From Sphingomonas insulae (lineage in GTDB: Bacteria > Pseudomonadota > Alphaproteobacteria > Sphingomonadales > Sphingomonadaceae), in NCBI RefSeq assembly GCF_010450875.1, contig NZ_CP048422.1, positions 799,001 through 863,000 on the forward strand: a DNA stretch of 64,000 nucleotides, written 5' to 3'. The translations under genes were made by a program, and so were the position numbers. Of this stretch, positions 18,239-26,894 are shown piece after piece. Position 1 is the stretch's first letter, and every line of letters starts with the position of its first letter. Under the pieces are notes generated by a model. It did no database searches. It was not told where the DNA came from and was given only the letters and a program-made list of their open reading frames with translations.

Positions 18239-19540
18239 ATGGCACCGCTTCCGCCCTTTCCCTGGATCGACGTCCTCATCATCCTCGCGCTTGTCGCGTT
18301 GAACGGCGTGTTCGCGATGAGCGAGCTGGCCATCGTCTCGTCGCGCAAGGCGCGGCTGGAGGCAATGGCGCGATCCGGCCGCAAGGGACCGGCGGCGGCG
18401 CTGAAGCTGGCGGCCGATCCCGGCAAGTTCCTGTCCTCGGTCCAGATCGGCATCACGCTGATCGGTATCCTCGCGGGTGCCTATTCCGGCTCCAGCCTGG
18501 GCAGCCCGACCGCCGCCCGCCTGCAACTGCTCGGCCTGACCGCACAGACCGCGGAGACGGCGGGCTTCGCACTGGTCATCGGCCTGACCACCTATGCATC
18601 GCTCATCATCGGCGAACTCGTCCCGAAGCAATTTGCGTTGCGCAAGCCAGAGACGGTGGCATCGCTGGTCGCGCTGCCGATGCGCTACATCGCGGTGATC
18701 TGCGCACCGCTGGTGTGGGTGCTCGATTCGTCCAGCGCGCTCGTGTTCCGCATCCTCGGCCTCAACCGCGAATCGGAGGACCAGGTCACCGCGGAGGAGC
18801 TGCACCTGATCGTCGCAGAAGCGAGCAAGTCGGGTGTGATCGAGGAGCATGAGCGCACGATCATCTCCGGCGTCGTCCGCCTCGCCGACCGGCCGGTGCG
18901 CGAGGTGATGACGCCGCGGACCGAGGTCGACTGGCTCGACTGCAATCTGGGGCCGGAGGGTATTCGCGATACGCTGCTCGCCACGCCGCACACGCGCTTG
19001 CCGGTCGCGGAGGGGTCGATCGACGCGGTCATCGGCGTGGTCCAGGCGCGCGACATCGCGGCGGCGCTGTTCCGCGGCCAGGCGCTGGATCTCAAGACGC
19101 TGATGCGCAAGGCGCCGGTGGTGATCGACCGGATAGATGCGATGGACGCCTTGATCGCGTTGCGCCAGGCCGAGGTGCCGATGGCGCTGATCCACGACGA
19201 ATATGGTCATTTCGAAGGGATCGTGACGCCTGCCGACCTGTTGGCGGCGATCGCCGGCGAATTTGCCAGCGATACCGATCCTGACGACGCGCCTTCCGTC
19301 GTGGTGCGGGACGATGGGTCGTTGCTGGTCGCGGGCACGATGGCGGCCGATGCCCTGGCCGAACGGCTCGGCATCGACCTGCCCGAGGATCGTGATTATG
19401 CCACCGTCGCCGGTCTGGCACTGGCCGCGTTCCGACATTTGCCGGGCGAGGGCGAAAGCTTCGAGGAACAGGGCTGGCGGTTCGAGGTCGTCGACCTCGA
19501 CGGACGCCGCATCGACAAGCTGCTCGTCAGCGAGGTGTGA
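18239..19540 (+). CDS. CNNM/CorC-type (hemolysin-family) membrane protein
   Basis: A 433-residue inner-membrane protein with an N-terminal DUF21/CNNM domain (about residues 8-190, about four hydrophobic segments, with SSVQIGITLIGILAGAYSG and LIIGELVPKQFAL typical), a CBS pair (from VREVMTPRTEVDWLD to EYGHFEGIVTPADLL) and a C-terminal CorC_HlyC domain (GSLLVAGTMAADALAERLG). Members are linked to Mg2+/Co2+ homeostasis; the hemolysin label is historical. The start MAPLPPFPW places the first helix correctly. It is divergent from the OmpA-family lipoprotein. Confidence 0.92.
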   Translation: MAPLPPFPWIDVLIILALVALNGVFAMSELAIVSSRKARLEAMARSGRKGPAAALKLAADPGKFLSSVQIGITLIGILAGAYSGSSLGSPTAARLQLLGLTAQTAETAGFALVIGLTTYASLIIGELVPKQFALRKPETVASLVALPMRYIAVICAPLVWVLDSSSALVFRILGLNRESEDQVTAEELHLIVAEASKSGVIEEHERTIISGVVRLADRPVREVMTPRTEVDWLDCNLGPEGIRDTLLATPHTRLPVAEGSIDAVIGVVQARDIAAALFRGQALDLKTLMRKAPVVIDRIDAMDALIALRQAEVPMALIHDEYGHFEGIVTPADLLAAIAGEFASDTDPDDAPSVVVRDDGSLLVAGTMAADALAERLGIDLPEDRDYATVAGLALAAFRHLPGEGESFEEQGWRFEVVDLDGRRIDKLLVSEV

Positions 19541-19574
19541 CGGCGCGTGCGCCGCGAATGACGGGGGGCAGGGC

Positions 19575-19910
19575 ATGAGCGTGGATTTCTATGTCGCCGT
19601 CCCCGCAAATCGATGGCCGGATGCCGCCGCCCTCCAGCGATGCATGGTCGAACGGGCCTATCCCGTGCAGCTGAGACGTTTCCCGGCGCTGGACCCGGCG
19701 CGCGTCGTCACCGATGGCGTGCTCGCCTCGATTGGCGGCACCGATGCTTATCTTGAAAGCCAGGTCAGTCCGGCGTCGCGCCTGCCCGACGTCGTCACGG
19801 CGATGAACCATCGCCCGGGCGCTGCTGGCGCGGCAGATCATGTCGGTGACGATCATGCGATCATCGCGTTTCAGGTACGCGCGGCCGCAGAAATGCGAGC
19901 CGCCGGCTAG
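19575..19910 (+). CDS. hypothetical protein, possibly truncated by an in-frame TAG
   Basis: A 111-residue cytoplasmic-looking protein starting MSVDFYVAVPANRWPDAAAL behind a GGGGGGCAGGG site. No family recognised. Directly after its TAG (19908-19910) the same frame continues with protein-like sequence (VMSALIICFDGIGFEPQGNT ...) to a TGA at 20031-20033. This may be a nonsense mutation or sequencing substitution in a gene of about 152 codons, or a second small ORF starting at GTG 19911 or ATG 19914. It follows the CNNM-type gene by 34 bases. Confidence 0.6.
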   Translation: MSVDFYVAVPANRWPDAAALQRCMVERAYPVQLRRFPALDPARVVTDGVLASIGGTDAYLESQVSPASRLPDVVTAMNHRPGAAGAADHVGDDHAIIAFQVRAAAEMRAAG

Positions 19911-20046
19911 GTGATGTCGGCGTTGATCATCTGTTTCGACGGCATCGGCTTCGAACCGCAAGGCAACACGGGCGGACGCAGGGGTTTCGCCGACGGGCTT
20001 GTCGCGGGCAGCGCAGCCCTGGCGGGGCGATGACCCCGACGCCGTT

Positions 20047-20766
20047 CTAAAGCCGACCGAACACCGCTTCGAAACCGGCGGTATCGCCGGCGGCCAGAAA
20101 GCGCGCCTGCTCGATCCAGCGATCGCGCATCATCCGGCCTGAGAACGGCCCCAATTGCGCATCCAGCCGCGCCGCCTCCTCGTCGCTCAGCGCCGCAACC
20201 TGTCCGACGGTGGTGATGCCAAGCTCGCCGAGTCGGGTCGCCAGCTTGGGCCCAAGCCCCTTCAGCGTGGAGACCGATGCGTCGGCGGGCAAGCCACCCG
20301 TTGCGCGCGTCGGCTGCGGTGCCGCTTCCACCGCCGGCGCTGCCTCCAGCGGTGCCGAAGCGGCGATCGGTTCGTTGGCCCAGCCGTCGCGGCCCGGCCC
20401 GGCCTGCGCCGCGTCGTCGCTTCCTGACGGTGCATGCGATGCCGCGGCGATTGGCGTCGGGGTGATCGCTGGCGTTGGTACCGGAGTTGGCGTCGGCGTC
20501 GGCTCAGGCGCTGCCGCGACCGGCGCAGTGACAACCTCGTCGTCGGGTGCCGATGGCGATGCCTGTTCGACGATGCTGTTGTGATCGGCGATGTCGCGCT
20601 CGGCCGTCTTGCGGCGGCGCTTCAGTCGCGCGCCCCAGATGATGGCGGCGATCACCGCGACTGCAAATATGGCGACGACCACCAGATGCGCGATCGTAAA
20701 GGCGTCGGTGGTGCTCGGGATCAGGCTGGCACCGGTGGCGCCACCGGCAGTCGCGGTATCGTTCAT
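20047..20766 (-). CDS. membrane-anchored helix-hairpin-helix protein
   Basis: A 239-residue protein in three parts: an N-terminal membrane helix (HLVVVAIFAVAVIAAIIWGA) followed by a basic KRRRK stop-transfer; a long Ala/Pro/Thr linker with PTPTPTPVPTP repeats (about residues 75-165); and a C-terminal HhH-like domain (STLKGLGPKLATRLGELGIT ... QVAALSDEEAARLDAQLGPF) of the type seen in many small proteobacterial proteins with a 'KGLGPK' hairpin. Such domains bind DNA non-specifically or act as protein modules; a DNA-membrane tether is only a guess. Confidence 0.8.
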   Translation of the reverse strand: MNDTATAGGATGASLIPSTTDAFTIAHLVVVAIFAVAVIAAIIWGARLKRRRKTAERDIADHNSIVEQASPSAPDDEVVTAPVAAAPEPTPTPTPVPTPAITPTPIAAASHAPSGSDDAAQAGPGRDGWANEPIAASAPLEAAPAVEAAPQPTRATGGLPADASVSTLKGLGPKLATRLGELGITTVGQVAALSDEEAARLDAQLGPFSGRMMRDRWIEQARFLAAGDTAGFEAVFGRL

Positions 20767-20832
20767 GAACGCGATCCTAGCGACGACACCCGGGCGCGGC
20801 GAGCGGAAACATGGGTGCGTTGCCGCATGGCG

Positions 20833-22686
20833 TCAGCGCAATGCCCGCGCCGCCAGTCCGCCACAATCGGCATCGCTGGCCGTCGGCCCCTGCCGCCCGG
20901 TGATCGCCCGGCCGATCGCCTTGAAGATGTTGCCCGCGGACTTCACCTCCGGCGGCACGGTCAGCACCGGGTCGCTCAGCGTGCCGGTCATATACGCCGA
21001 TCCGGGCAAGCGCAGCAGGCTCTTGCCCTTGGGCGCGCCGGTCAGGCGGAAATCGATGCGTTCTGCCGGAAAGCTCACCGTGCCGGTTCCGTGCAACTGG
21101 CTGGCGCTGGTGTCGACGACCAGCGGCGATGCGCTGCCGCGTCCGTTTCTGACTGCCAGCGCCAGAATGACGCAGCGCAATCCCGCCGTGTCGTGACTGT
21201 CGGCCAGCAGCGCCCGGCCCGCATCGAAACCCAGCGCCGCGGCATAGCGCGCCGGCAATGCGCCGTCGCGCACGACGAATCCGATCCGCCCCGTCGACCG
21301 GCTGACCGCCGCGCGGATCGTCTCGCCGCGACCGGTCAGCCGCGCCCGGGCGGCGATGCGCCCGGTAAAGGCACCGCCCGTTCCCGCCAGCGCGTCGACC
21401 CGCGTTCCCGTCAGGTGCAGGTCGAGCGTCAGCGTCGGCTGCGCGGCGCCACCGCGCTGGTCCACCGTCACCGCACCGCGCGCCGTGCCGCCTGCCAGCC
21501 GGATGGTGAGCGGTTCGACCCGCAGTCGCTGGTGATCGAGGACGAGCACGCCCTGTACCCCGGTCACCGACGTACCCCCGCCTCGGCTGAATACGCGTGC
21601 GACGCGTACCGCGATCCGCCCGTCGGTCGTGTCGATGTTCGACAGGTCGATCCGCGTGTTGGGTACCACCCGCGGCCCGATCGCCCGTTCCAGCGCGGCG
21701 CCCTTCGCCAGCCCCTCGTCGGACGACAGATCGTCGAAGTCGAACCGGTCGGACGCGACGGCTCCGTCCAGTTGCGTCCGACCGTCGCGCTTGTCCACGG
21801 TCACGTGGCCGGCAATATCCGATCGACCGATCGTTCCTTTCAACCCGGTGACGATCCATCGCGGCGCTGCATGGCGCACGTTGGCGACGATCGCGACCGT
21901 CTGGGTGCCGAACAGCCCCGCCTCGATCACCGCGTCGATCAGGCGCAGGTCGGCGGCGCGCGCCACGACCTTCAGTTCCATCGCGTCGGTATCGAGCGGC
22001 CTGTCCATCGTGCCGCGCGCGCGCATGTGCAATGCCGTGCCGTCGATCGCCGCGGTGAACGGCCATGGTCCGGGCGTCGGCTGCGCCACCGATGCACCGG
22101 TCAGCGCGATCCGCACCGGCGTGCCGCGCACGACACCCGTGCCGCTCGCCCGCAGCCCCTTCGCGTCCGATGCAAAGGCTATGGTCGCCTCTCGCCGCCG
22201 CTTGGCATCGCGATACCGGATCATGCTGTCACGGACGCTCAGTCCTTTGAGGTCGTTGGACGACCCTCCACTCTCGGGCTCGCCCGGGCGCGACCAGTTG
22301 GTCCGCCCGTCGGCATCGCGCACCAGTGCCAGTTGCAGACCGTCCAGCCGTATGTCGCGCGGCTTGAACGTGCCGGTCAGCAGCGGCCAGACCGGAAAGC
22401 TGACCTGCGCCTCGCGCAACCGTAGGAAATCGCCGCTGCCCGCCCATCGCGCCTGCGGGATCGTCACGCCCCTGACGGCGATGGTCGGGGTAAAGCCGAA
22501 CCCGTCCACCCGCGCCATGCTGGTGATCGCCACCGGGCGGCCGAAGCGCTTGCTCAGACGATCGGCGACGATCCCCTTCAGCAGTCCGAACGGAAAGGCC
22601 GCCAGCCCGGCCAGCAGCAGCAACGGCACGACCACCACGAGGGACAGCAGGAGGATGCGCCTGCTGACGCGAGGCCGGGATGTCAT
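20833..22686 (-). CDS. AsmA family protein
   Basis: A 617-residue envelope protein of the AsmA/YhdP superfamily, which bridge or shape lipid transport and outer-membrane assembly. One N-terminal transmembrane helix (ILLLSLVVVVPLLLLAGLAA) is followed by a long periplasmic beta-rich region beginning with the AsmA-type motif FGRPVAITSMARVDG, and the C-terminal AsmA_2-like part with GTGTVSFPAERIDFRLTGAP. The ATG at 22686 (MTSRPRVSRR) follows GAGCGGGGC; ATG 22704 is an alternative. It faces the same way as the DUF1674 gene upstream. Confidence 0.88.
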   Translation of the reverse strand: MTSRPRVSRRILLLSLVVVVPLLLLAGLAAFPFGLLKGIVADRLSKRFGRPVAITSMARVDGFGFTPTIAVRGVTIPQARWAGSGDFLRLREAQVSFPVWPLLTGTFKPRDIRLDGLQLALVRDADGRTNWSRPGEPESGGSSNDLKGLSVRDSMIRYRDAKRRREATIAFASDAKGLRASGTGVVRGTPVRIALTGASVAQPTPGPWPFTAAIDGTALHMRARGTMDRPLDTDAMELKVVARAADLRLIDAVIEAGLFGTQTVAIVANVRHAAPRWIVTGLKGTIGRSDIAGHVTVDKRDGRTQLDGAVASDRFDFDDLSSDEGLAKGAALERAIGPRVVPNTRIDLSNIDTTDGRIAVRVARVFSRGGGTSVTGVQGVLVLDHQRLRVEPLTIRLAGGTARGAVTVDQRGGAAQPTLTLDLHLTGTRVDALAGTGGAFTGRIAARARLTGRGETIRAAVSRSTGRIGFVVRDGALPARYAAALGFDAGRALLADSHDTAGLRCVILALAVRNGRGSASPLVVDTSASQLHGTGTVSFPAERIDFRLTGAPKGKSLLRLPGSAYMTGTLSDPVLTVPPEVKSAGNIFKAIGRAITGRQGPTASDADCGGLAARALR

Positions 22687-22772
22687 GCCCCGCTCGACGC
22701 GCATCCGGTCATTTTGGTTCCGGAACGGTCGCAGCCGGTCCGCAACCGCACGGACGCGCGGTTGCAGCGAGG

Positions 22773-22934
22773 TCAGAAGTCGACCGCAATGCCCTTCAAT
22801 TCCCAATCGCCATAGCGCGTCGGATCGAGGCCCAGTGGATCGTCCTGCGTGGTCGTCTTCTCATCGGGCGCCGGCACCGGCGGGTTCTGCGACAGATAGG
22901 CGGGCGGCTTCACATGTGCGGGACGTTGGCCCAT
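22773..22934 (-). CDS. DUF1674 / SDHAF4-like succinate dehydrogenase assembly factor
   Basis: A 53-residue protein, MGQRPAHVKPPAYLSQNPPV at the N-terminus and the diagnostic DPTRYGDWELKGIAVDF at the C-terminus. That C-terminal block defines DUF1674, the family of eukaryotic SDHAF4, which binds flavinylated SdhA and helps assemble complex II. The start ATG 22934 follows GGAGAA. It is divergent from rsmB, an association seen widely in alphaproteobacteria. The rest of the protein is short and probably disordered. Confidence 0.87.
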   Translation of the reverse strand: MGQRPAHVKPPAYLSQNPPVPAPDEKTTTQDDPLGLDPTRYGDWELKGIAVDF

Positions 22935-22993
22935 CGCGGTTCTCCGGTCTAAGGAAGGATTTCATATCGATCTCCGCAGCAGGTTAGACAAGT

Positions 22994-24301
22994 TTGCCCC
23001 GATTCAATCGCGACGCCCCCGCCGATTCCGCCGACGCCCTCGGCACCCCCTCGCGCCGCGCCGCGCTGCGCCTGCTCGATGCCGTCCTGCGCCGCGGCGA
23101 GCCACTGGAACAGGCGCTCGTCGCCGCCACCCGCCACGTCTACGGGCCCGATCGCGGCCTTGCCCATGCCATCGCGGCCGAGGTGCTGCGCCGCCTGCCC
23201 GATCTCGACGCGCTGATCGATTCGGTCACCGAACGTCCGCTGCCCGACGATGCCAAGGCGCGGATGGCGCTGCGCATCGCGCTGGTGCAGGCGCTGGTGC
23301 TCGGCACGCCGCACCATGCCGCCATCGCCACCGTGCTGCCGCTGGTCGACGGCGGCCCGCGCAAGCTGGTCCATGGCGTGTTCGGCGCGATCACCCGATC
23401 GGGCGTGCTGTTGCCCGAAATCCCGGCGCTGCCGCCGCTGGTCGAGGCGCGGTGGGACGCGGCGTGGGGCGCCGAGATGGCGGAGGGCGCGCAGGCGGCG
23501 ATCGCCGCGCCGCCGCCGCTCGACCTGACGCTGGCGGATCCGGCCGAGACCGATCACTGGGCCGCCGAACTGGGTGGCATCAGCCTGATGCCCGGCCACG
23601 TCCGCGTCGCCGATGCCGGGTCGGTCACCGACCTGCCCGGCTTCGCCGAGGGGCGCTGGTGGGTGCAGGATATCGCCGCGTCGATTCCCGCCCGGCTGCT
23701 CGCCGACCGGGCGCCGGCTGGCGGCGGCGCGGCGATCGACCTGTGCGCCGCGCCCGGCGGCAAGACGCTGCAACTCGCCGCCGCTGGCTTCCACGTCGCC
23801 GCCGTCGACGTCTCCAACGCCCGCATCAAGCGGCTGCGCGAGAATCTGTTCCGCACCCGGCTGAAGGCAGAGGTGATCGCCGCCGACGTGCTGACATGGG
23901 CGCCCGACCAACCCGCCGATGCGCTGCTGATCGATGCGCCGTGCAGCGCCACCGGCATCTTCCGCCGTCATCCCGACGTGCTGCACCGCGTCCATCCGCC
24001 GATAATCGAAGAAATGGCTCTGTTGCAGGCGCGCCTGTTCGCCCGCGCCGCCGACTGGGTGAAACCGGGCGGCACGCTCGTCTTTGCGACCTGCAGCCTC
24101 GAGACGCAGGAGGGCGAGGTGCAACTCGCCCGCTTCCTGCGCGATCGGCCGGATTATGCGATCGACGCCCCCGATGCGGCGCTGCTGCCGCCCGGCGTGC
24201 CGGTCCACGCCGACGGCTATGTCCGCACCCTGCCGGGAATGCTCGTCGACCGGGGCGGCTGCGACGGCTTCTTCATCGTCCGGTTGCGCCGCGACGGCTG
24301 A
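22994..24301 (+). CDS. 16S rRNA m5C methyltransferase, RsmB family
   Basis: A 435-residue SAM-dependent RNA methyltransferase. The N-terminal NusB-like helical domain covers about residues 15-140 (RRAALRLLDAVLRRGEPLEQ ...), and the methyltransferase domain has the SAM motif IDLCAAPGGKTLQLAA, the catalytic pair of cysteines in LLIDAPCSATGIFRRHPD and VFATCSLETQEGE, and the C-terminal DGFFIVRLRR. The start is a TTG at 22994 reading MPRFNRDAP. The NusB-like domain favours RsmB (C967) over other Nol1/Nop2/Sun members. rpe follows 47 bases later. Confidence 0.92.
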   Translation: MPRFNRDAPADSADALGTPSRRAALRLLDAVLRRGEPLEQALVAATRHVYGPDRGLAHAIAAEVLRRLPDLDALIDSVTERPLPDDAKARMALRIALVQALVLGTPHHAAIATVLPLVDGGPRKLVHGVFGAITRSGVLLPEIPALPPLVEARWDAAWGAEMAEGAQAAIAAPPPLDLTLADPAETDHWAAELGGISLMPGHVRVADAGSVTDLPGFAEGRWWVQDIAASIPARLLADRAPAGGGAAIDLCAAPGGKTLQLAAAGFHVAAVDVSNARIKRLRENLFRTRLKAEVIAADVLTWAPDQPADALLIDAPCSATGIFRRHPDVLHRVHPPIIEEMALLQARLFARAADWVKPGGTLVFATCSLETQEGEVQLARFLRDRPDYAIDAPDAALLPPGVPVHADGYVRTLPGMLVDRGGCDGFFIVRLRRDG

Positions 24302-24348
24302 CGTCAAGCGCATTGTAATAGGGACATAGGCGGTTACAGAGACCGGTC

Positions 24349-25020
24349 ATGCAGCCGGTCCGTATCGCCCCGTCCATCCTGTCCGCCGATTTCGCCAGAT
24401 TGGGCGAGGAAGTGCGCGCCATCGACGCCGCGGGGGCGGACTGGATCCACATCGACGTGATGGACGGCCATTTCGTGCCCAACATCACGATCGGCCCGGC
24501 GGTGGTGAAGGCGCTGCGCCCGCACACGGCCAAGCCGTTCGACGTCCATCTGATGATCTCGCCCGTCGACGTCTACCTGGATGCCTTTGCGGAGGCGGGG
24601 GCGGACTGCATCACGGTGCATCCGGAGGCGGGACCGCACATCCATCGTACCGTCCAGCACATCAAGGGGCTGGGCAAGCGGGCAGGGGTCGTGCTCAATC
24701 CCGGCACCCCGGCCAAGATGCTCGACTATCTCATCGACATGGTCGACCTGGTGCTGGTGATGAGCGTCAATCCCGGCTTCGGCGGCCAGAGGTTCATCGA
24801 CAGCCAGCTCAAGAAGATCGCCGCGATCCGCAAGATGATCGATGCATCGGGCCGCAGCATCGATCTGGAGGTCGACGGCGGCGTCGATGCCGAACACGCC
24901 GCGCGCTGCATCGCTGCCGGCGCCGACGCGCTCGTCGCCGGCACCGCTGCGTTCAGGGGCGGTCCGGACGCCTATGCCGCCAACATCGCCGCGCTGCGCG
25001 GAACGCGGCCGGCCGAATGA
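24349..25020 (+). CDS. rpe: ribulose-phosphate 3-epimerase
   Basis: A 223-residue TIM-barrel enzyme interconverting ribulose-5-phosphate and xylulose-5-phosphate. The N-terminus [20 protein letters not shown], then [20 protein letters not shown] (metal-site His/Asp), [18 protein letters not shown] and the phosphate-binding [12 protein letters not shown] ... [14 protein letters not shown] are all canonical. Its stop overlaps the start of the heparinase-family gene (ATGA), implying coupling. Confidence 0.97.
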   Translation: MQPVRIAPSILSADFARLGEEVRAIDAAGADWIHIDVMDGHFVPNITIGPAVVKALRPHTAKPFDVHLMISPVDVYLDAFAEAGADCITVHPEAGPHIHRTVQHIKGLGKRAGVVLNPGTPAKMLDYLIDMVDLVLVMSVNPGFGGQRFIDSQLKKIAAIRKMIDASGRSIDLEVDGGVDAEHAARCIAAGADALVAGTAAFRGGPDAYAANIAALRGTRPAE

Positions 25021-26749
25021 ACGACATGTCGCCCGATACGCAGCACGACGGCATCGAGGAGGGCAAGCGCCTGATGCGGGTCGGGGGCGACAAGGGGCTC
25101 AGCCTCGCCGAACGCCTGTCCGAGAGCTTTCATAAGCTGACGTGGCGCACCCCGATCCATACCATGCGCCTCAAGGGCCGCTATCCGCTCAAGCTGATCG
25201 CGGTACCCGACGATCCCGTCATCGGCGACGTCGCGCGTGGCCGGGCGCTGTTGAAGGGCGAGCTGGCCTTTCAGGGCGAAACCCACCCGGTCGACACGCT
25301 GGCGTTCAAGCGCGGCGAATGGGGGCGGCCGTTCGCCGCTTACGTGCACAGCTTCGCATGGCTGCGCGACCTGTCGACCGTGGCGACCCGCGTGCAGGGC
25401 GCGCCGATCGCCGAACAGCTGATGGCGCGCTGGCTCGACGATTATGCCGAACGGGTCGATCCCTTCGCGTGGCGGCCCGATCTGTGGGGCGGCGGTTGCT
25501 CTACTGGACCGCGCATGCGCCGCTGATCCTGTCGTCGACCGACCTCGTCTATCGCTCCAGCGTGCTCAACACGCTGGCCCGCGGCGCCCGCCACCTCGAC
25601 CGCGGTGCCGACAAGGCGGCACCAGGGGCGCAGCGGATCGCCGCCTGGTGCGGCGTCGTCGCCGCCGGCCTGCTGATCCCGGGCGGCGACCCGCGCAAGA
25701 GCTTCGGCGAGGCGGGCCTCGCCCGCGCCCTCGCGTCCGGGCTCAGCGAGGACGGCGGATCGGTGTCGCGCAGCCCGGCGATGCTGCTCGACACGATCAT
25801 GCTGCTGGCGATGCTGCGCGAAACCTATGCCGCGCGTCGCGAGGAACTGCCCGCGCCGGCGCAGAATGCGCTTGCCCGCGCCGTGCCGGCGCTGCTCGGC
25901 ACGATGCATGGCGATCGCATGCTGTCGAGCTGGCAGGGCGGCGGTCCCACCACGGCCGATGCCATCGCCGCGGTGATCGAGGCGAGCGGCATCCGCACCC
26001 GCCCGCTCCGCCAGGCGCGCGACTGGGGCTACCAGCGGCTCGCCGCCGGCGCCGCGGTGCTGATCGTCGATGCCGCGCCGCCGCCGATCGCCAAGCTGGT
26101 CGAGGGTGGATGCGCCTCGACGCTCGCGTTCGAATTCTCGGACGGGGAAGCGCGGCTGATCGTCAACTGCGGTGGTGCGCGCGCCGCCGTCGCACAGCTG
26201 CCCGCCGCCTTCGCCGAAGGGCTGCGTACCACCGCGGCGCATTCGACGCTGACCGTCGGCGATTCGAACAGCACCGCGATCCATGCCGACGGCACGCTGG
26301 GCCGCGGCGTTGCCGAGGTCGAGCTGTCGCGACAGGAATCGGATGTCGCCAGCCGGATCGAGGCAAGCCACGACGGCTATGTCCGCCGTTGGGGTTTCGT
26401 CCATCGCCGCCAGCTGATGTTGACCGGCGACGGCAAGGAATTGCGCGGCGAGGATGCGCTGCTGCCCCAGGGCCGCCGTCGCAAGGCGGGCGTCGTGCCG
26501 TTCGCGGTGCGCTTCCACCTGGGCGAGGGCGTGCAGGCATCGCCGACCGCGGACGGGCTGGCGGCCCTGCTCCGCCTGCCCGGCGGCGCGCTCTGGCAGT
26601 TCCGCTGCCGCGGCGGCGCACTGACGATCGAGGATTCGCTATGGATCGACGGCGAGGGGCGACCGGTCGCGACGCAGCAACTCGTCGTCGGCGGTGAAGC
26701 CCCGGCGGGCGGCGCCAACGTCAGCTGGGCGTTGAAGCGGGCGATCTGA
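25017..26749 (+). pseudogene. heparinase II/III family protein, frameshifted
   Basis: Heparinase II/III-like (alginate-lyase-fold) protein of about 577 residues when joined, presumably acting on an acidic polysaccharide. The first frame (25017-25526) covers the N-terminal helical part from [11 protein letters not shown] to DPFAWRPDLWGG; the expected continuation RLLYWTAHAPLILSSTDLVY lies in the next frame, which stays open to 26749 and contains the Hepar_II_III domain (FSDGEARLIVNCGG, AAHSTLTVGDSNST, HDGYVRRWGFVHRRQLM). One missing base near 25488-25493 (GGCGGCGG) accounts for the break. This gene between rsmB/rpe and purH is a widely conserved alphaproteobacterial arrangement. Confidence 0.85.
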
Positions 26750-26751
26750 TC

Positions 26752-26793
26752 CGTCGCCGGTCCCTCGCCCCGATCGGCGCGGGACCGGCGACG
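26752..26793. terminator. strong hairpin downstream of the heparinase gene
   Basis: CGTCGCCGGTCCC (26752-26764) pairs perfectly with GGGACCGGCGACG (26781-26793), loop 16 bases, three bases after the stop codon. No T run follows, so it may be a Rho-assisted end or an mRNA-stabilising structure. Confidence 0.6.
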
Positions 26794-26894
26794 GGCGCGG
26801 AATGACGACGGAAGTGGGGCAGGGCGCGCGCAAGACCTGTTCGCCCACGCCATCCCCGGCTAGGGGACGCGCGCGAAAGCCGTAAGGAATCCCC

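Noticed and set aside
18239..19540. Hemolysin toxin
   Set aside because: The DUF21-CBS-CorC domain order is that of ion-homeostasis membrane proteins; the toxin label is historical.
17417..19576. A 719-codon minus-strand frame
   Set aside because: Only its last 222 codons (the OmpA lipoprotein) are real; the rest is antisense to the CNNM-type gene.
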